Origin: Paraspadella gotoi
Lineage: Eukaryota; Chaetognatha
Assembly: GCA_051294375.1 (NCBI GenBank)
Contig: CM119267.1
Coordinates: 7,199,205 to 7,263,204 of the forward strand
Length of the DNA stretch: 64,000 nucleotides
Direction of reading: 5' to 3'
In this document: in pieces, positions 51,497 through 63,608 of the stretch
Position numbering within the stretch: the first letter of the stretch is position 1
Layout: every line of letters starts with the position of its first letter
The notes under the pieces: model-generated
The model's database searches: none
What the model saw: the letters and a program-made list of their open reading frames with translations, nothing else
Told to the model about the DNA's origin: nothing
Position numbers and translations under genes: made by a program

Positions 51497-52378
51497 GTTT
51501 CCTGCTCCAGTTGATTTTCTACCGAGGTTTTTGTTCGTTTTAAAAATGCAATATGAAATAAGCTCTCTCATAAGCTTAAGGGTCTATCATCAAAGGAATT
51601 TGAATGGTGATAGCCGTTAATTTTTTTTTGCACGGGAAAGTAGCTAAAAATTCCTATCTCTTATTGTAGCGGAAACAAAAATTTAATAATTTAATTAAAA
51701 ATTTAGTTGATCCTACCTAAATATGTATATGATTTATTATTTTATTTTTGCATTCGAAAGTATTTTTTACAAAATTCCCAAATTTTTAGTTTTATTGTAC
51801 AAAGCTACAATTTAGGTTTAAGCCTCATTGAACAAAGGCTTTATAAGACTAATTTTTTTTATTTTTATATTTACTTAAAAGCAGAAAAATCAAACCTAAA
51901 TTCTATTTCTTTACAGAAACAAAACAGTAATAACTATTAATTAATATTCATATTCATCTCTGAAATGTATATTAAATTATATTAATCTTAATTATAATAA
52001 TTAAGAATTTAGCAAAAGTACAGAACCGTTCTCTTCTTTTTATATTTATATTACTTCTAAAGGTTTTATTTTTATCCAATTAACAGAATCCTTAAAAAAA
52101 AGTTTAAATAAAATCAGTCAATACCTTAAATTTGATTCATTCTGAGTTTTTTGTTTATAAATTTTTATGATAAAAGCTGAAAATCTTTTTAAAATTAGAT
52201 CTTACCCTTTTTTAAAAAAAAATTTTAAAATTTGAAAAGATTTTCTTCTTACCGATTTTTAAAGAAAATTAAGCTAGCTGATTATATCGAATTTTTTAAC
52301 TACTTTCCCAAACGATCATAAAAAAAAAGAATCATATAGTCAGAACCAGCTTTTTATCCCCCCTGGTCACTTGGTCCC

Positions 52379-52648
52379 TTAAGGCACTGCTAGTAAGCAG
52401 TTATTTTGGTATAGTTTTTTTACATAGGTAGGACTTCCGTTTTCGGTCCGTTTTTTTCTTTTCAGATGAAGAATTCTTCCAGAGAATTTTGAAAAAAGGT
52501 CCGAGTCATATTTTTGCTCAATCAAACGTAATGCATGACGGTATTTACTTCTTTCTCGCTCAGTTCTTCCCGCTGACGATATTAACAAAAAACGCCTACA
52601 TTGATTACTTAGTAGAGCGTTGAAAAATAACAAAATATAACAAATCAA
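52379..52648 (-). pseudogene. Unrecognised open frame, broken in the second copy
   Basis: An 89-codon minus-strand frame with a hydrophobic start and a basic middle (ERERSKYRHALRLIEQKYDS, later HLKRKKRTENGS). In the second copy (62155-62340) indels shift the frame after LIEQK. Its start overlaps the end of the adjacent foldback element. It could be a remnant of a mobile-element protein or simply chance; no family is recognised. Confidence 0.15.
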
Positions 52649-53620
52649 GTGAGGTACATAGCTATTTTAGTGTAATGAAGTCTGTAAAATTCGATGGTGA
52701 TGACCTTTTTGTATTAATTTTATCTTTCTTGTCCGAAATGGCGGTTTTTAATGTTTATAAAATTGTTATAAAATAGCAAAACCATTATAAGTTATGATAA
52801 AATCCAATTATTAAAATTTTAAAAAATTTATATGAGCTTTTGAAATATAAAAATAAAGACTTATAAAAATATTTTGGTAAGTTTATTTTTTAAATTTATG
52901 TTTTATAAAAAGTTAGTTAACTATATTTATTAATAATTATGAGTAAAAATTGGCTAAAGTTAAAAAAATAATTTCAAAATTTTTTCATGGATTTGCATTC
53001 TTTGGAAAAAGTTGATATAAGAAAATATAATTTTTATATCAAAATTATGTCATTAAGTTGTGTCAAAATTCAGAAAAACTATAATTTTTAAGCCAAAAAT
53101 TGAAAAATTAACAAAAATAATAGTTTTTAATATTTTTAACCTACTTAATGAAAGATTTTTTAAAATCGATTATACTTTCTATTACTAACTTTTTGTAAGG
53201 AATTCAAATCCGGTTTTAAAATTTTAAATTTTTATTTTTTCACTTTAGCTTATTTTTTATTATTATTTATTAATAAATATAGCTAACAAACTATTAATAA
53301 AATATAAAATTTGTAATAAAACTTACCAAAATATTTATATGGGTCTTTATTTTCATATTATGTAAGTTAAATATGGCTTTTATAAAATCTTAATAATTTG
53401 AGTTTCTTATACTCTACAATGTTTGCTCCATTTTAATAGCACCTTATATGCTGCAAAAATCGCCATTTCCGACAAGGAAGATGAGACTATACCAAAAAAT
53501 GGTTATCATCATCGAATTCTACATACTTTATTACACTAAAATAGCTATGTACCTCACTTGATTTGTTATATTTCGTTATTTTTCAACGCCCTATTACTTA
53601 GTCTACATCCGTTTTTGACA
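52584..53620. mobile_element. Foldback element of about 1.0 kb, copy 1
   Basis: The outer roughly 160 bp at each end are inverted repeats. AGCGTTGAAAAATAAC, AACAAATCAAGTGAGGTACA and TAGCTATTTTAGTGTAAT on the left recur in reverse complement at 53500-53600. Inner segments also pair (AAATATTTTGGTAAGTTT near 52870 with AAACTTACCAAAATATTT near 53320), so nearly the whole element is an imperfect hairpin. It is AT-rich with no intact coding frame. Confidence 0.75.
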
Positions 53621-53918
53621 TAAAATTGGGCCTCATTTCATATTAATCGGAATTAAGTTATTTCTTTTTAGATTGAAAGATTATCATTATGTTAGACGTT
53701 ACGGTTTGGGATTAGTTTGGGAACGGGTGAAGGATTAGAGTTGAGCATTAGGTTATTAATTATGGTTAGAGACTAGAGTTTCAGATTAGGCATTATAGTT
53801 AAAGATGAGAAATTACAATTAAAGATTAGGTGAGGGTGATCACGATCGGGATTAAAGATTAGGTAACGGATTAGGGTCAAATTTTACGGTTAAAATTAAT
53901 TTAAGGGCGCTTTTGGAA
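53620..53918 (-). repeat. Telomere-like TIR element, copy E4
   Basis: Directly adjoins the foldback element. The right edge is GGGCGCTTTTGGAATAG and the left edge a diverged TTGGGCCTCATTTC block that shares CCTCATTT with copy E2. The core is degenerate TTAGG-type repeat (GATTAGG, GGTTAGAG and AAGATTAGG words). Confidence 0.6.
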
Positions 53919-54117
53919 TAGAGTAGCCAAAGTTTTGCGATACAAGAAAAAAGAAAACTTGAGATTTTCATTTACCATATTTGTGATCGAAATTCGATTT
54001 GCATTTAAAACAAGATTTTCGTCGGATAGAAGGACGACGAGCAATTCCTTTCGGGACTCACCGGGGGGGGCGGTAACTTGATTACAATTCTAATGTAATT
54101 CAGGCGGGGAATGGGGG

Positions 54118-54144
54118 AGGGAGAGAGAGAGAGAGAGAGAGAGA

Positions 54145-54188
<44 letters not shown>

Positions 54189-54207
54189 GGAGAGAGAGAG
54201 ATAGAGA
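54118..54207. repeat. (GA)n microsatellite
   Basis: GA tract with short interruptions. The counterpart in the second copy is 63806-63892. Confidence 0.95.
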
Positions 54208-54515
54208 CTTTTGAAGTTGATCTCTTCAACCAAAAAAAAAAAAGCAAGTTCAAGGTAATTCCTTTCAGGCTGAGGTGAGTCGTTCTCGATCAAAAATGAC
54301 GATGATGACGACGACAATAGAGACGAAAGAAAAAAATTACGAAAAAGACGACGCGAAACTTGACGAATGTCACTTGAGAAATAAGGAATAACGAGGAATA
54401 ATGACGACGATTGCAAACAAATTCGACAATTGTATTTGATTTTTTCATAAGAATGGTAGAACTGTGACTGAGATATTGATTACAATGATTAAATGAATTT
54501 CAAATGGTTCTTTAT

Positions 54516-55099
54516 GAATGAATGAATAATTGAATGAATGAATTGAATGAATGAATGAATGAATAATGATGAAATGAATGAATAAATGAATGAAGCATGA
54601 ATGACTGAAAAAATTTATGAATGAATGAATGAATAAATAAATGAATGAATGAATGAATTGAATGAATGAATGAATGAATGAAGGAATGAATAAAATGAAG
54701 GAATGAATAAATGAATGAAGCAATGAATGACTGAAAGAATTTATGAAATGAATGAATGAATAATGAATGAATGAATGAATGAATGAATGAAGGAATGAAT
54801 AAATGAAGGAATGAATAAATGAATAAATGAATGAAGCAATGATGACTGAAAGAATTATGAATAATGAATGAATGAATGAATGAATGAATGAATGAATGAA
54901 TGAATAATGAATGAATGAATGAATGAATGAATGAATGAATGAATGAATGAATGAATATGAATGAATGAATGAATAAATAAATGGAATGCAATGAAGGAAT
55001 GAATGATAAATGAATGATGGAATAATGAAATGAATGAAATGAAAAGAATGAAGATGAATGAATGAATGAATGAAATGAATGAATGAATGAATGAATGAT
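54516..55099. repeat. (GAAT)n array of nearly 600 bp
   Basis: Tetranucleotide GAAT repeats with scattered single-base deletions and AAAT, GCAAT and GACT interruptions. There is a higher-order pattern of about 130 bp in which GAAGCATGAATGACTGAA or GAAGCAATGAATGACTGAA recurs at about 54590, 54716 and 54833. Long minus-strand frames here are Ser/Phe/Ile/His repeats of the array. Confidence 0.95.
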
Positions 55100-55166
55100 A
55101 CTTAACGACAACCATGATGAAGAGAAAATAAAACAATACGATGATGACAATGAATTACGGAGACGA

Positions 55167-55167
55167 C

Positions 55168-55211
<44 letters not shown>

Positions 55212-55226
55212 AGATGATGATGCATG

Positions 55227-55277
<51 letters not shown>

Positions 55278-55326
55278 GTGTATGATGATGATGATGATGA
55301 TGATGGTGATGATGATGGATGATGAT
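55167..55326. repeat. (GAT)n microsatellite
   Basis: GAT trinucleotide array with a few GGT, TAG and GCATGAG interruptions, immediately downstream of the GAAT array. Confidence 0.95.
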
Positions 55327-56549
55327 AATGACAAAAAATTCAACGACAAATAATACGACTAGATTACGACGACGAAAACGACGAATATAACGACGATAAC
55401 GACGACGATAGCGAAGACGATACGAGAAGAGGAAAGGTTTCGCGATTCCATTGAAATGAGGTCGAGAGGGTCAGTTTTCCGGGAGTGTCTAGGGGTGAGT
55501 GAATTAGTGGTAAGGGTGAAGCGACTGCGGGTTGTGAGGGTGGGGTGGGAGCTAAATGTGAGGCGATGATGAGATTGAAATGAAGTGAATCGGGACGCGT
55601 CGAGTCAAGAGGGCGCAGACAGGATCGTGAGAAAAAGTGAGAATTTAGGATCGTGAGAATTGACACTTTGCGATTCGGTCGATATCGGTCGCTTTATGTC
55701 GGCTTATTCATTTAATGTCGGGCAGATTTATCATAGTCGGGCGGATTAATTGCAAGTAGAACGTTAATGGAAATCATAAAAGTCAACGATGACAACGTTT
55801 CAAAGAGATTCACCCGATGGGAGAGCATTTGGAAAACAACGCAAATCTTTTAGTTTTCCTCGTTACAAAGTTAAAAAACTTGAAATAGATAAATATTTAT
55901 TTCTCATGAGAATAATCTCATTCTAATATTTAATGATTAATCGAAAAATCGTCTTGAATTAACCTTTATTCTTCTTTATCGTCAGCCGTAGTTTCACTCA
56001 TTATCTTTTTATCTTTTTCCGTCTTTAGTTATAGTTTGTTTGACGTTTATAAATGTACTGAATCAACCATGTTTAAATTATAAATAAAACGCATATGAAT
56101 TTGGTACAACCTTTCTCCTGACAGGCTTTGGTGGTTTAAGTATTAAGGCGTCCATAAAATAATAAAACATATTTTTTTCTTCAGTCGCAATATCTCTGCG
56201 AGCGTTTGAGTTGGCTTTTTCTCTCCGCTATATGCAATTATGCATTGCCCTTTATTTTAGTTTTTTGCAAACGTGCACGTAGCTCGCCTCGGCCCATTAA
56301 TCGCTCGTAACGAGGCCGGCTCGCTGCCTCGAAGTAATTTTGTATCGTTACTACTTCGGAGCAACAACTATGAAATCGAAGATATGCAGGTGAAAGTCAA
56401 ATTAAGCCTCAAGTGATTCTCATTCACCGCTAACTGAATTTCATTGTCTGTTTTTATTACCTCGTGAAAAATCGCTGTCCTTATTGACAGAGAAATGAAC
56501 CAATGCCAAAGCAACCAGCCATATGACATCACTTTCATCTCTCCTCTCT

Positions 56550-56588
<39 letters not shown>

Positions 56589-57250
56589 TTCTCCTCTCTT
56601 CCTCTTCTTCTTTCTCTCCCTGATTTATTGCAGTCTTTCTTCACAGCCATTCCGACGCCCCACGAACCACTAATCGTAAAAATTGCATTTTTTTATTTTC
56701 TTTCGATGTCTTTTTGTTTTTTATTTATTGCGGGTTTCCCGCCTAAAAACCCTCGGCAGTCGACAGCCTCAGACTGGCTCAACTGATGAGATTTCAATGC
56801 CCAGAATTCAGGCTTGGTCGCTATGGTAGTACTTCGTCGGGGACAGAAGAAGGACAGGCTATATAGGACCCTCTCCGCTTGTCCGCCTCCACCCTCTTTT
56901 TGGCTTCTCTTTGCCATTAAATGTGGAGATGCCATCTTTATATCGATCCTTTTTTTGCCACTTTTTCATTTTTTTTTTTTAGGCATAATGCCTAGATACA
57001 ATGATGTGGTACCAGTAATGATAGTTTTACTTTTTTTTTCATTGCCACAGTTCTGTCTATGACTAAAAACAAATTGGCAAATGCCTAGTGTAATGATAAT
57101 ATTCCGACTCATGAATTTTCATATGATATATTTAATACTTTTCCAATTGCAATGTCCCAACTGATCCTTAATTGTTATATTTTATTTTTTGTTGCCATTA
57201 GTCGCGATTTTTCTTGCCTCAATACTCATCGTTGATAAATCGTTTAATCT
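55327..57250. other. Gene-free stretch
   Basis: Mixed sequence with a CT tract at 56540-56587. The segment 56180-56400 is of higher complexity, with CG-rich words (GTAACGAGGCCGGCTCGCTG), but has no convincing frame. The segment 56630-57060 has open frames without recognisable domains. Confidence 0.45.
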
Positions 57251-57324
57251 TCTATTGTCTTAATGTCCAAGGATTGTCTTTTATTTCAGAAAAAAAAAAA
57301 AAAAAATTTTCATTTCGTATATGT

Positions 57325-57358
57325 ATATTGTATTGTATTGTATATTGTATTGTATAAA
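57325..57358. repeat. (TTGTA)n microsatellite
   Basis: TTGTA/TATTG tract like the one at 39732-39765, followed by GAC-rich sequence and poor trinucleotide repeats to 57570. Confidence 0.85.
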
Positions 57359-57807
57359 AAGGAAGTTGTTGACGACGACGTTGTTTCTTTAAGAAGACGA
57401 AAACGACGACAAACGACAGTGATGATGATGAGCGTGATCATGATGATGACGCAAAAACCAAAATTGTGACACTATGAAGAACAATAATAATCAATTAAAG
57501 GTATAAGTGCTAATTATGAACTATAATAATCAGAACCGACGTTCGACGACGACGACGACGACGTACGACATCGACGACTACGTTGATGGCATCGACTTTC
57601 GCCCATTTGACGTGCTGATCTCGATTCTCGTAACTCTTGTCTATCTATTTCTCTCTGACATTGCAAATCCTCGAAAACAGGGAAAAAAAGCGATGTCCGT
57701 GATATTTTGGGCGACACCAGAAAGAACTTGTTGTGCAGATTCATAGTATAACATTATTATATTCTCTTAATCACGACATGAGGCGTATGTAAATTAAATA
57801 GTTAACA

Positions 57808-57883
57808 TTAGTTGCACTCGATTGTGGGTTTGTAAGTCTTCGTGCGCGATCTCACCGTGGCCTTGCCCACGAGACGAGTGGAG
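57808..57883 (-). CDS. Candidate 3' terminal exon, minus strand
   Basis: On the minus strand a 12-base T run and a CCCCGAG acceptor-like end precede 25 codons beginning STRLVGKATVRSRTKTYKPT and closing IECN before TAA at 57808-57810. The codons are GC-ending at several third positions, unlike the AT-rich flanks. No family is recognised. The polypyrimidine signal is interrupted by a CGACGA stretch, which weakens the call. Confidence 0.15.
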
Positions 57884-59524
57884 CTCGGGGTCGTCGAAAA
57901 AAAAAAAAGGCGCAGGACCAAAAACAGCCGACCCTTTCGCCGAATCGATCCTTTTCCACCTCCGCGTCAAAATAAATCGAGGGGCAGACCACCTCAGCCT
58001 CCAACCACCATTTCTCCCCACCAACCATTTTCTCTCGGTTCTCTTGGGCCACCATGTCCATCTATTATTAGTATCATAGATTATTGATTAGTATTATCAG
58101 TATTATATTCTAGAAAGAAAATTAATATTTATTATTGGGAATTTCTTGTAGAAATTAATTTTGTCACATCTAGTTCCTCATTTGGATTTATTCTTAAAAG
58201 TTTTGTATATACAAAAGTAAACCAAAAGCTTTTTTCTCATCGCTCTCCCTCATAAAACGAATGCCACCTTGTCTTCGCCAATTCGATCCATTTGCTTTTC
58301 TGATTTTAGACAAATCGATTCATCTATTTTCTCGGCCATTTTGATATCGAAACCCATCTGCCTAACCGAGATTTTTGAAAGAGGGTCTAGGCTCGACCTT
58401 TGATAAGTTTGGTTCGAGGAAAAGGTCAGGAGGTGGACCGAGCGAGCGAGTTGGCGTCTTCGAAAAAAAAAAATTGTTTTTGGTTTTCAGAAAAAAGGTT
58501 TGAAAAGCCCGCAATTTTCCAAAAAAATTCCCATTAACCAACGGCGAGTTTTTGAGATATTTTTATCACGAAAAGAGACATCTAGAAGATGAAAAATCGA
58601 TATTACTACCTCGAGCACTTTTTTAGTTCATTCTCATGTTTGATTGTTATTTGGTTTGTTTTTTTTTCATTTTTATATGTTTTGTTGTTTTATTTAATTA
58701 TTTTTTTCTTTCTTTGTTTTTCTTTAATCATTTTCCGTTTCGCTTGTAATTCTCTCTCTATATTTTGTATCTTACTCAATCATATCGTCGTCTTAGATTT
58801 TTTCCTTCCGGTAAAAAAAAACTTAAAGACGCACAGAAATATTTTTTTTCGACTCATATTTTTATTCTTTCGCTGAAAAAGCGATTTAAAGTTTGCGTGA
58901 CAGAGAAAGAAATCGGAATCTCTCTCTCTCTCTGCCTCTCTATGTTTATCTCACTTACCTCCTCCTCTCTCTCTCTCTTCTCGTACTACGTCTCTCTCAT
59001 CTTCTCATCGCTTCACTCTCTCTCTCTCTTCTCTCTTCTCTACTCTCTCCTCCCTCCTCTCTCTCTCTTCTTCTCTCTCCTCATTTTGCCTCGGTTATCT
59101 TACGGAAAACGTAGGAGTCGTTTTATTTTTAACACTTCATTACAGTTTTTTGTATTCTTCTTACTCCCTGGCTTCGGGGTTTTTTTTCTTGTATGCCAAT
59201 GAGAGATATAAAAATTTTCATATCTCGAGACCAGACAAACGACTTTCGCACTTTGGTTTCTTTTCTTCTCTCTGTTGTTTGGTGATCTTTTTGTTGGTTT
59301 TTGTTGTTTTAAGTGTTTTTTATTTTGTGTATTTTTCTTTTAGTTTTGTTTCTATGCTCGAGCTAGAAATGAGTTTAGATTTTATTAGTTATTTGTTACG
59401 CGAAGGTGTATTAGTTTATTTTTGTATTTTGGTAAATTTTTAAGCTTTCCGCTGGACTTTTTAACGAAGTTTTTAGTGTTGAACCAAGCATGCTATGTAA
59501 AATATAGCGATATAAACATATAAT
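57884..59524. other. Gene-free stretch
   Basis: Mixed then T-rich sequence with CT tracts at 58918-58975 and 59015-59075. Open frames here are hydrophobic shadows of T/C composition. Confidence 0.5.
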
Positions 59525-59551
59525 CCCCCCCCCCCACCCCCACCCCCCCCG

Positions 59552-59590
<39 letters not shown>

Positions 59591-59630
59591 ACCCCCCCCC
59601 CCCCCCCACCCCGCCCCCCCCCCCCCCCAC
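59525..59630. repeat. Nearly pure C tract of 106 bp
   Basis: C homopolymer broken by a handful of single A or G bases. The longest uninterrupted run is about 39 C (59552-59590). The minus strand is correspondingly G-rich with many G-quadruplex-capable runs. Confidence 0.95.
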
Positions 59631-59892
59631 AAGTTTAAACTAGTTGATTCAAGCGAGAGGCCAAACAACCGTCGCAATTATAATATCAGAGTCTTGGCAC
59701 AGGAAACGAATCACCGATCAACAAGTAGAATACACCAGACTAAAAAACTCACATTCAAATCTCGCATCACATCTCCATAAAAAAAAGAAAGACAACAAAA
59801 GAAAAGAAAAACTGAGATCCGCGGTCCTAGAAACGGAAATTCAAAACAAAACTTCTCATCCGAATAAAACCGCATTTGGACCTGGAACGACT

Positions 59893-59975
59893 CGACGACG
59901 ACCGACGACGACACGACGACGACGAGCGGACGACGACGACGAACGACGACGACGACTGACGACGACGACGACGAC
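59893..59975. repeat. (GAC)n-type microsatellite
   Basis: Imperfect GAC/ACG trinucleotide tract with CGG and GAAC interruptions. Confidence 0.9.
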
Positions 59976-60871
59976 ATTCGCTTTCCAACGGAGAAAAAAA
60001 CGAATAATGAGCAAAAGCATAAGCAGAAAAGGAACAACTCGCAGGGATATTCTTTATGCGGTTTTCCCCATGAGTTTTTCTTCTCAAAATGACAGAAGCA
60101 GGCCGGAAAGGACCGAGAGAGAGAGATGAGAGACTTGAAGAGAGAGAGAGATCGATGAGGAGAGCAGATAGACGGAGACGAGGACAGATGAGAGAGAACG
60201 AGATAGAAGCTTTCAAAGCTCATTGGCGTTTTTCCCAAACGACGTCTATTTTGCCATTTAACATCCAACCGCGTTCCCAATGTTGTTAGCTGTTGGTGCA
60301 AATTGAGTGGCTGGTTGCACCTGGGCAGAGCGTTTTCTGAAATTTAGTCTGCTGCGGGTGGAGACGATCAGATGCAAAGCCAGCTGAGAGAGAGACGAGG
60401 CGTCGAGGTACCGAATTCCAAAAACTGGCGACTGAAGGTGTCATTGCTTAGTTAGGCAGAGGTGAACTTTATAGGCAATGCCCGACTACACATCAACAAA
60501 AGAATTTAGATTTTCAGACAGACTAGCATGCTCTTAGCGGGTTCATCTTGTCCCATCTTACATCATAAATTCCTATGTAAAGTTGAAGCTCTGATTTTTT
60601 TTATCTCTGAAAAATGATTTGCCTTTCCGCGAGAAAACAAACTTATGGGTCACGCCGATTATATAGAAATGGAAAAAAAAAATTGAATTTAAAATTTTAG
60701 ACTCTGGAAAATCCGCCCGATTCGTAGTTGTAGGAGGAATTTTGGATAAATATTTGCAGTCGTCTGCCAATTTAATTTTTTCGGGCCAAAAGAAATTAAG
60801 TTAAAAAAAACAAAAACAAGGTGGCAGACAAAAATCCTCATACGTGACATCCGTGACTTATTTTTTTGCAG

Positions 60872-60946
60872 ACGAGCTACCGACAAAAAACAGACAAATG
60901 ACTAACGGCAAAAATTTGACGACGATGCCTCCGACGACTCCAGAGA
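60872..60946 (+). CDS. Candidate short exon, phase 1-1
   Basis: A TTATTTTTTTGCAG acceptor (AG at 60870-60871) and an AGA|GTAAGAGG donor bound a 75-base segment with only one open phase. It encodes ELPTKNRQMTNGKN, LTTMPP and TTPE, a polar Thr/Pro/Asn-rich peptide. Both ends are phase 1, so it can follow the Ig-like exon (50588-50773) in frame, the split codon becoming Asp. Such polar Thr/Pro segments are common as linkers beside extracellular domains. It lacks the second Ig Cys, so if the model is right other exons are missing. Short exons are easily produced by chance. Confidence 0.28.
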
Positions 60947-60984
60947 GTAAGAGGCGACCGTGACATCCAAATTATGAGCCGGGC

Positions 60985-61050
60985 GTGCGATCGACCGACA
61001 CGCCCGACCGACACCGCCCGACCGACACGCACCGACCGACACGCCCGTCC
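60985..61050. repeat. CGACCGACACGCC minisatellite
   Basis: About four tandem units of roughly 13-15 bp, all CpG-rich, located 40 bp after the candidate exon's donor. Confidence 0.85.
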
Positions 61051-61159
61051 CATCATCAAAACTTATGGGGCGTTATGTTGTACTCATTTGAAAGACATTT
61101 AGAAGCAGAGAGACTTTCATAGGGTTTGTCTCGCGTGCAAAATTCTCTCTCTTCCAATT

Positions 61160-61184
61160 NNNNNNNNNNNNNNNNNNNNNNNNN
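61160..61184. other. Assembly gap (25 N)
   Basis: Standard-size gap. The sequence right after it repeats the sequence starting at 51497. Confidence 1.
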
Positions 61185-62276
61185 CTGCTCCAGTTGATTT
61201 TCTACCGAGGTTTTTGTTCGTTTTAAAAATGCAATATGAAATAAGCTCTCTCATAAGCTTAAGGGTCTATCATCAAAGGAATTTGAATGGTGATAGCCGT
61301 TAATTTTTTTTTGCACGGGAAAGTAGCTAAAAATTCCTATCTCTTATTGTAGCGGAAACAAAAATTTAATAATTTAATTAAAAATTTAGTTGATCCTACC
61401 TAAATATGTATATGATTTATTATTTTATTTTTGCATTCGAAAGTATTTTTTACAAAATTCCAAATTTTTAGTTTTTATTGTACAAAGCTACAATTTTAGG
61501 TTTAAGCCTCATTGAACAAAGGCTTTATATGACTAATTTTTTTTATTTTTATATTTACTTAAAAGCAGAAAAATCAAACCTAAATTCTATTCTTACAGAA
61601 ACAAAACAGTAATAACTATTAATTAATATTCATATTCATCTCTGAAATGTATTATTAAATTATATTAATTCTTAATTATAATAATTAAGAATTTAGCAAA
61701 AGTACAGAACCGTTCTCTTCTTTTTATATTTATATTACTTCTAAAGGTTTTATTTTTATCCAATTAACAGAATCCTTTAAAAAAAAGTTTAAATAAAATC
61801 AGTCAATACCTTAAATTTTGATTCATTCTGAGTTTTTTTTTGTTATAAATTTTTATGATAAAAGCTGAAAATCTTTTTAAAATTAGATCTTACCCTTTTT
61901 TTAAAAAAAAATTTAAAATTTGAAAAAGATTTTCTTCTTACCGATTTTTTAAAGAAAATTAAGCTAGCTGATTATATCGAATTTTTTAACTACTTTCCCA
62001 AACGATCATAAAAAAAAGAATCATATAGTCAGAACCAGCTTTTTATCCCCCCCTGGTCACTTGGTCCCCTTAAGGCACTGCTTAGTAAGCAGTTATTTTG
62101 GTATAGTTTTTTTACATAGGTAGGACTTCCGTTTTCGGTCCGTTTTTTTTCTTTTCAGATGAAGAATTCTTCAGAGAATTTTGAAAAAAGGTTCCGAGTC
62201 ATTTTTTGCTCAATCAAACGTAATGCATGACGGTATTTACTTCTTTCTCGCTCAGTTCTTCCCGCTGACGATATTA

Positions 62277-63310
62277 ACAAAAAACGCCTACATTGATTAC
62301 TTAGTAGAGCGTTGAAAAATAACAAAATATAACAAATCAAGTGAGGTACAATAGCTATTTTAGTGTAATGAAGTCTGTAAAATTCGATGGTGATGACCTT
62401 TTTTGTATAATTTTATCTTTCTTGTCGAAATGGCGGTTTTTAATGTTTATAAAATTGTTATAAAATAGCAAAACCATTATAAGTTATGATAAATCAAATT
62501 ATTAAAATTTTAAAAATTTATATGAGCTTTTGAAATATAAAAATAAAGACTTATAAAAATATTTTGGTAAGTTTATTTTTAAATTTATGTTTATAAAAAG
62601 TTAGTTAACTATATTTTAATAATTATGAGTAAAAATTGGGCTAAAGTTAAAAATAAATAATTTCAAAATTTTTTCATGGATTTGCATTCTTTGGAAAAAA
62701 GTTGATATAAGAAAATATAATTTTTATATCAAAATTATGTCATTAAGTTGGTCAAAATTCCAGAAAAACTATAATTTTAAGCCAAAAATTGAAAAATTAA
62801 CAAAAATAATAGTTTTTAATATTTTTAACCTACTTAATGAAAGATTTTTTTAAAATCGATTATACTTTCTTATACTAACTTTTTGTAAGGAATTCAAATC
62901 GGTTTTAAAATTTTAAAATTTTATTTTTTCACTTTAGCTTATTTTTTATTATTATTTATTAATAAATATAGCTAACAAAACTATTAATAAAATATAAAAT
63001 TTGTAAATAAACTTACCAAAATATTTATATGGGTCTTTATTTTCATATTATGTAAGTTAAATATGGCTTTTATAAAATCTTAATAATTTGAGTTTCTTAT
63101 ACTCTACAATGTTTGCTCCATTTTAATAGCACCTTATATGCTGCAAAAATCGCCATTTCCGACAAGGAAGATGAGACTATACCAAAAAAATGGTTATCAT
63201 CATCGAATTCTACATACTTTATTACACTAAAATAGCTATGTACCTCACTTGATTTGTTATATTTCGTTATTTTTCAACGCCCTATTACTTAGTCTACATC
63301 CGTTTTTGAC
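62277..63310. mobile_element. Foldback element of about 1.0 kb, copy 2
   Basis: Same inverted-repeat structure as 52584-53620, with small indels. It is present because it lies within the duplicated 2.9-kb segment and is not an independent insertion. Confidence 0.75.
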
Positions 63311-63608
63311 ATAAATTTGGGCCTCATTTCATATTAATCGGAATTAAGTATTTTCTTTTTAGATTGAAAGATTTATCATTATGTTAGACGTTACGGTTTG
63401 GGATTAGTTGGGACGGGTGAGGATTAGAGTTGAGCATTAGGTTATTAATTATGGTTAGAGACTAGAGTTTCAGATTAGGCATTATAGTTAAAGATGAGAA
63501 ATTACAATTAAAGATTAGGTGAGGGTGATCACGATCGGGATTAAAGATTAGGTAACGGAATTAGGGTCAAATTTTACGGTTAAAATTAATTTAAGGGCGC
63601 TTTTGGAA
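63310..63608 (-). repeat. Telomere-like TIR element, duplicate of E4
   Basis: Duplicate of 53620-53918 with the same GGGCGCTTTTGGAATAG right edge (63595 onward). Confidence 0.6.

Larger units (their letters stand above)
51497..54400 (+). repeat. 2.9-kb direct repeat, copy 1
   Basis: Nearly identical to 61185-64000, starting at a CCTGCTCCAGTTGATTTTC block. Differences are mainly single-base indels in homopolymers. It contains the foldback element, one telomere-like element and a GA tract (54118-54207). Confidence 0.92.

Noticed and set aside
54512-55225. 237-codon minus-strand frame of Phe-Ile-His-Ser repeats
   Set aside because: It is the translation of the GAAT array. A four-base unit has no stop in this frame until a deletion shifts it.
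57507-57746. + strand frame with a hydrophobic stretch (VLISILVTLVYLFL)
   Set aside because: It starts in a GAC tract, has a competing frame on the other strand, and shows no splice sites or family resemblance.
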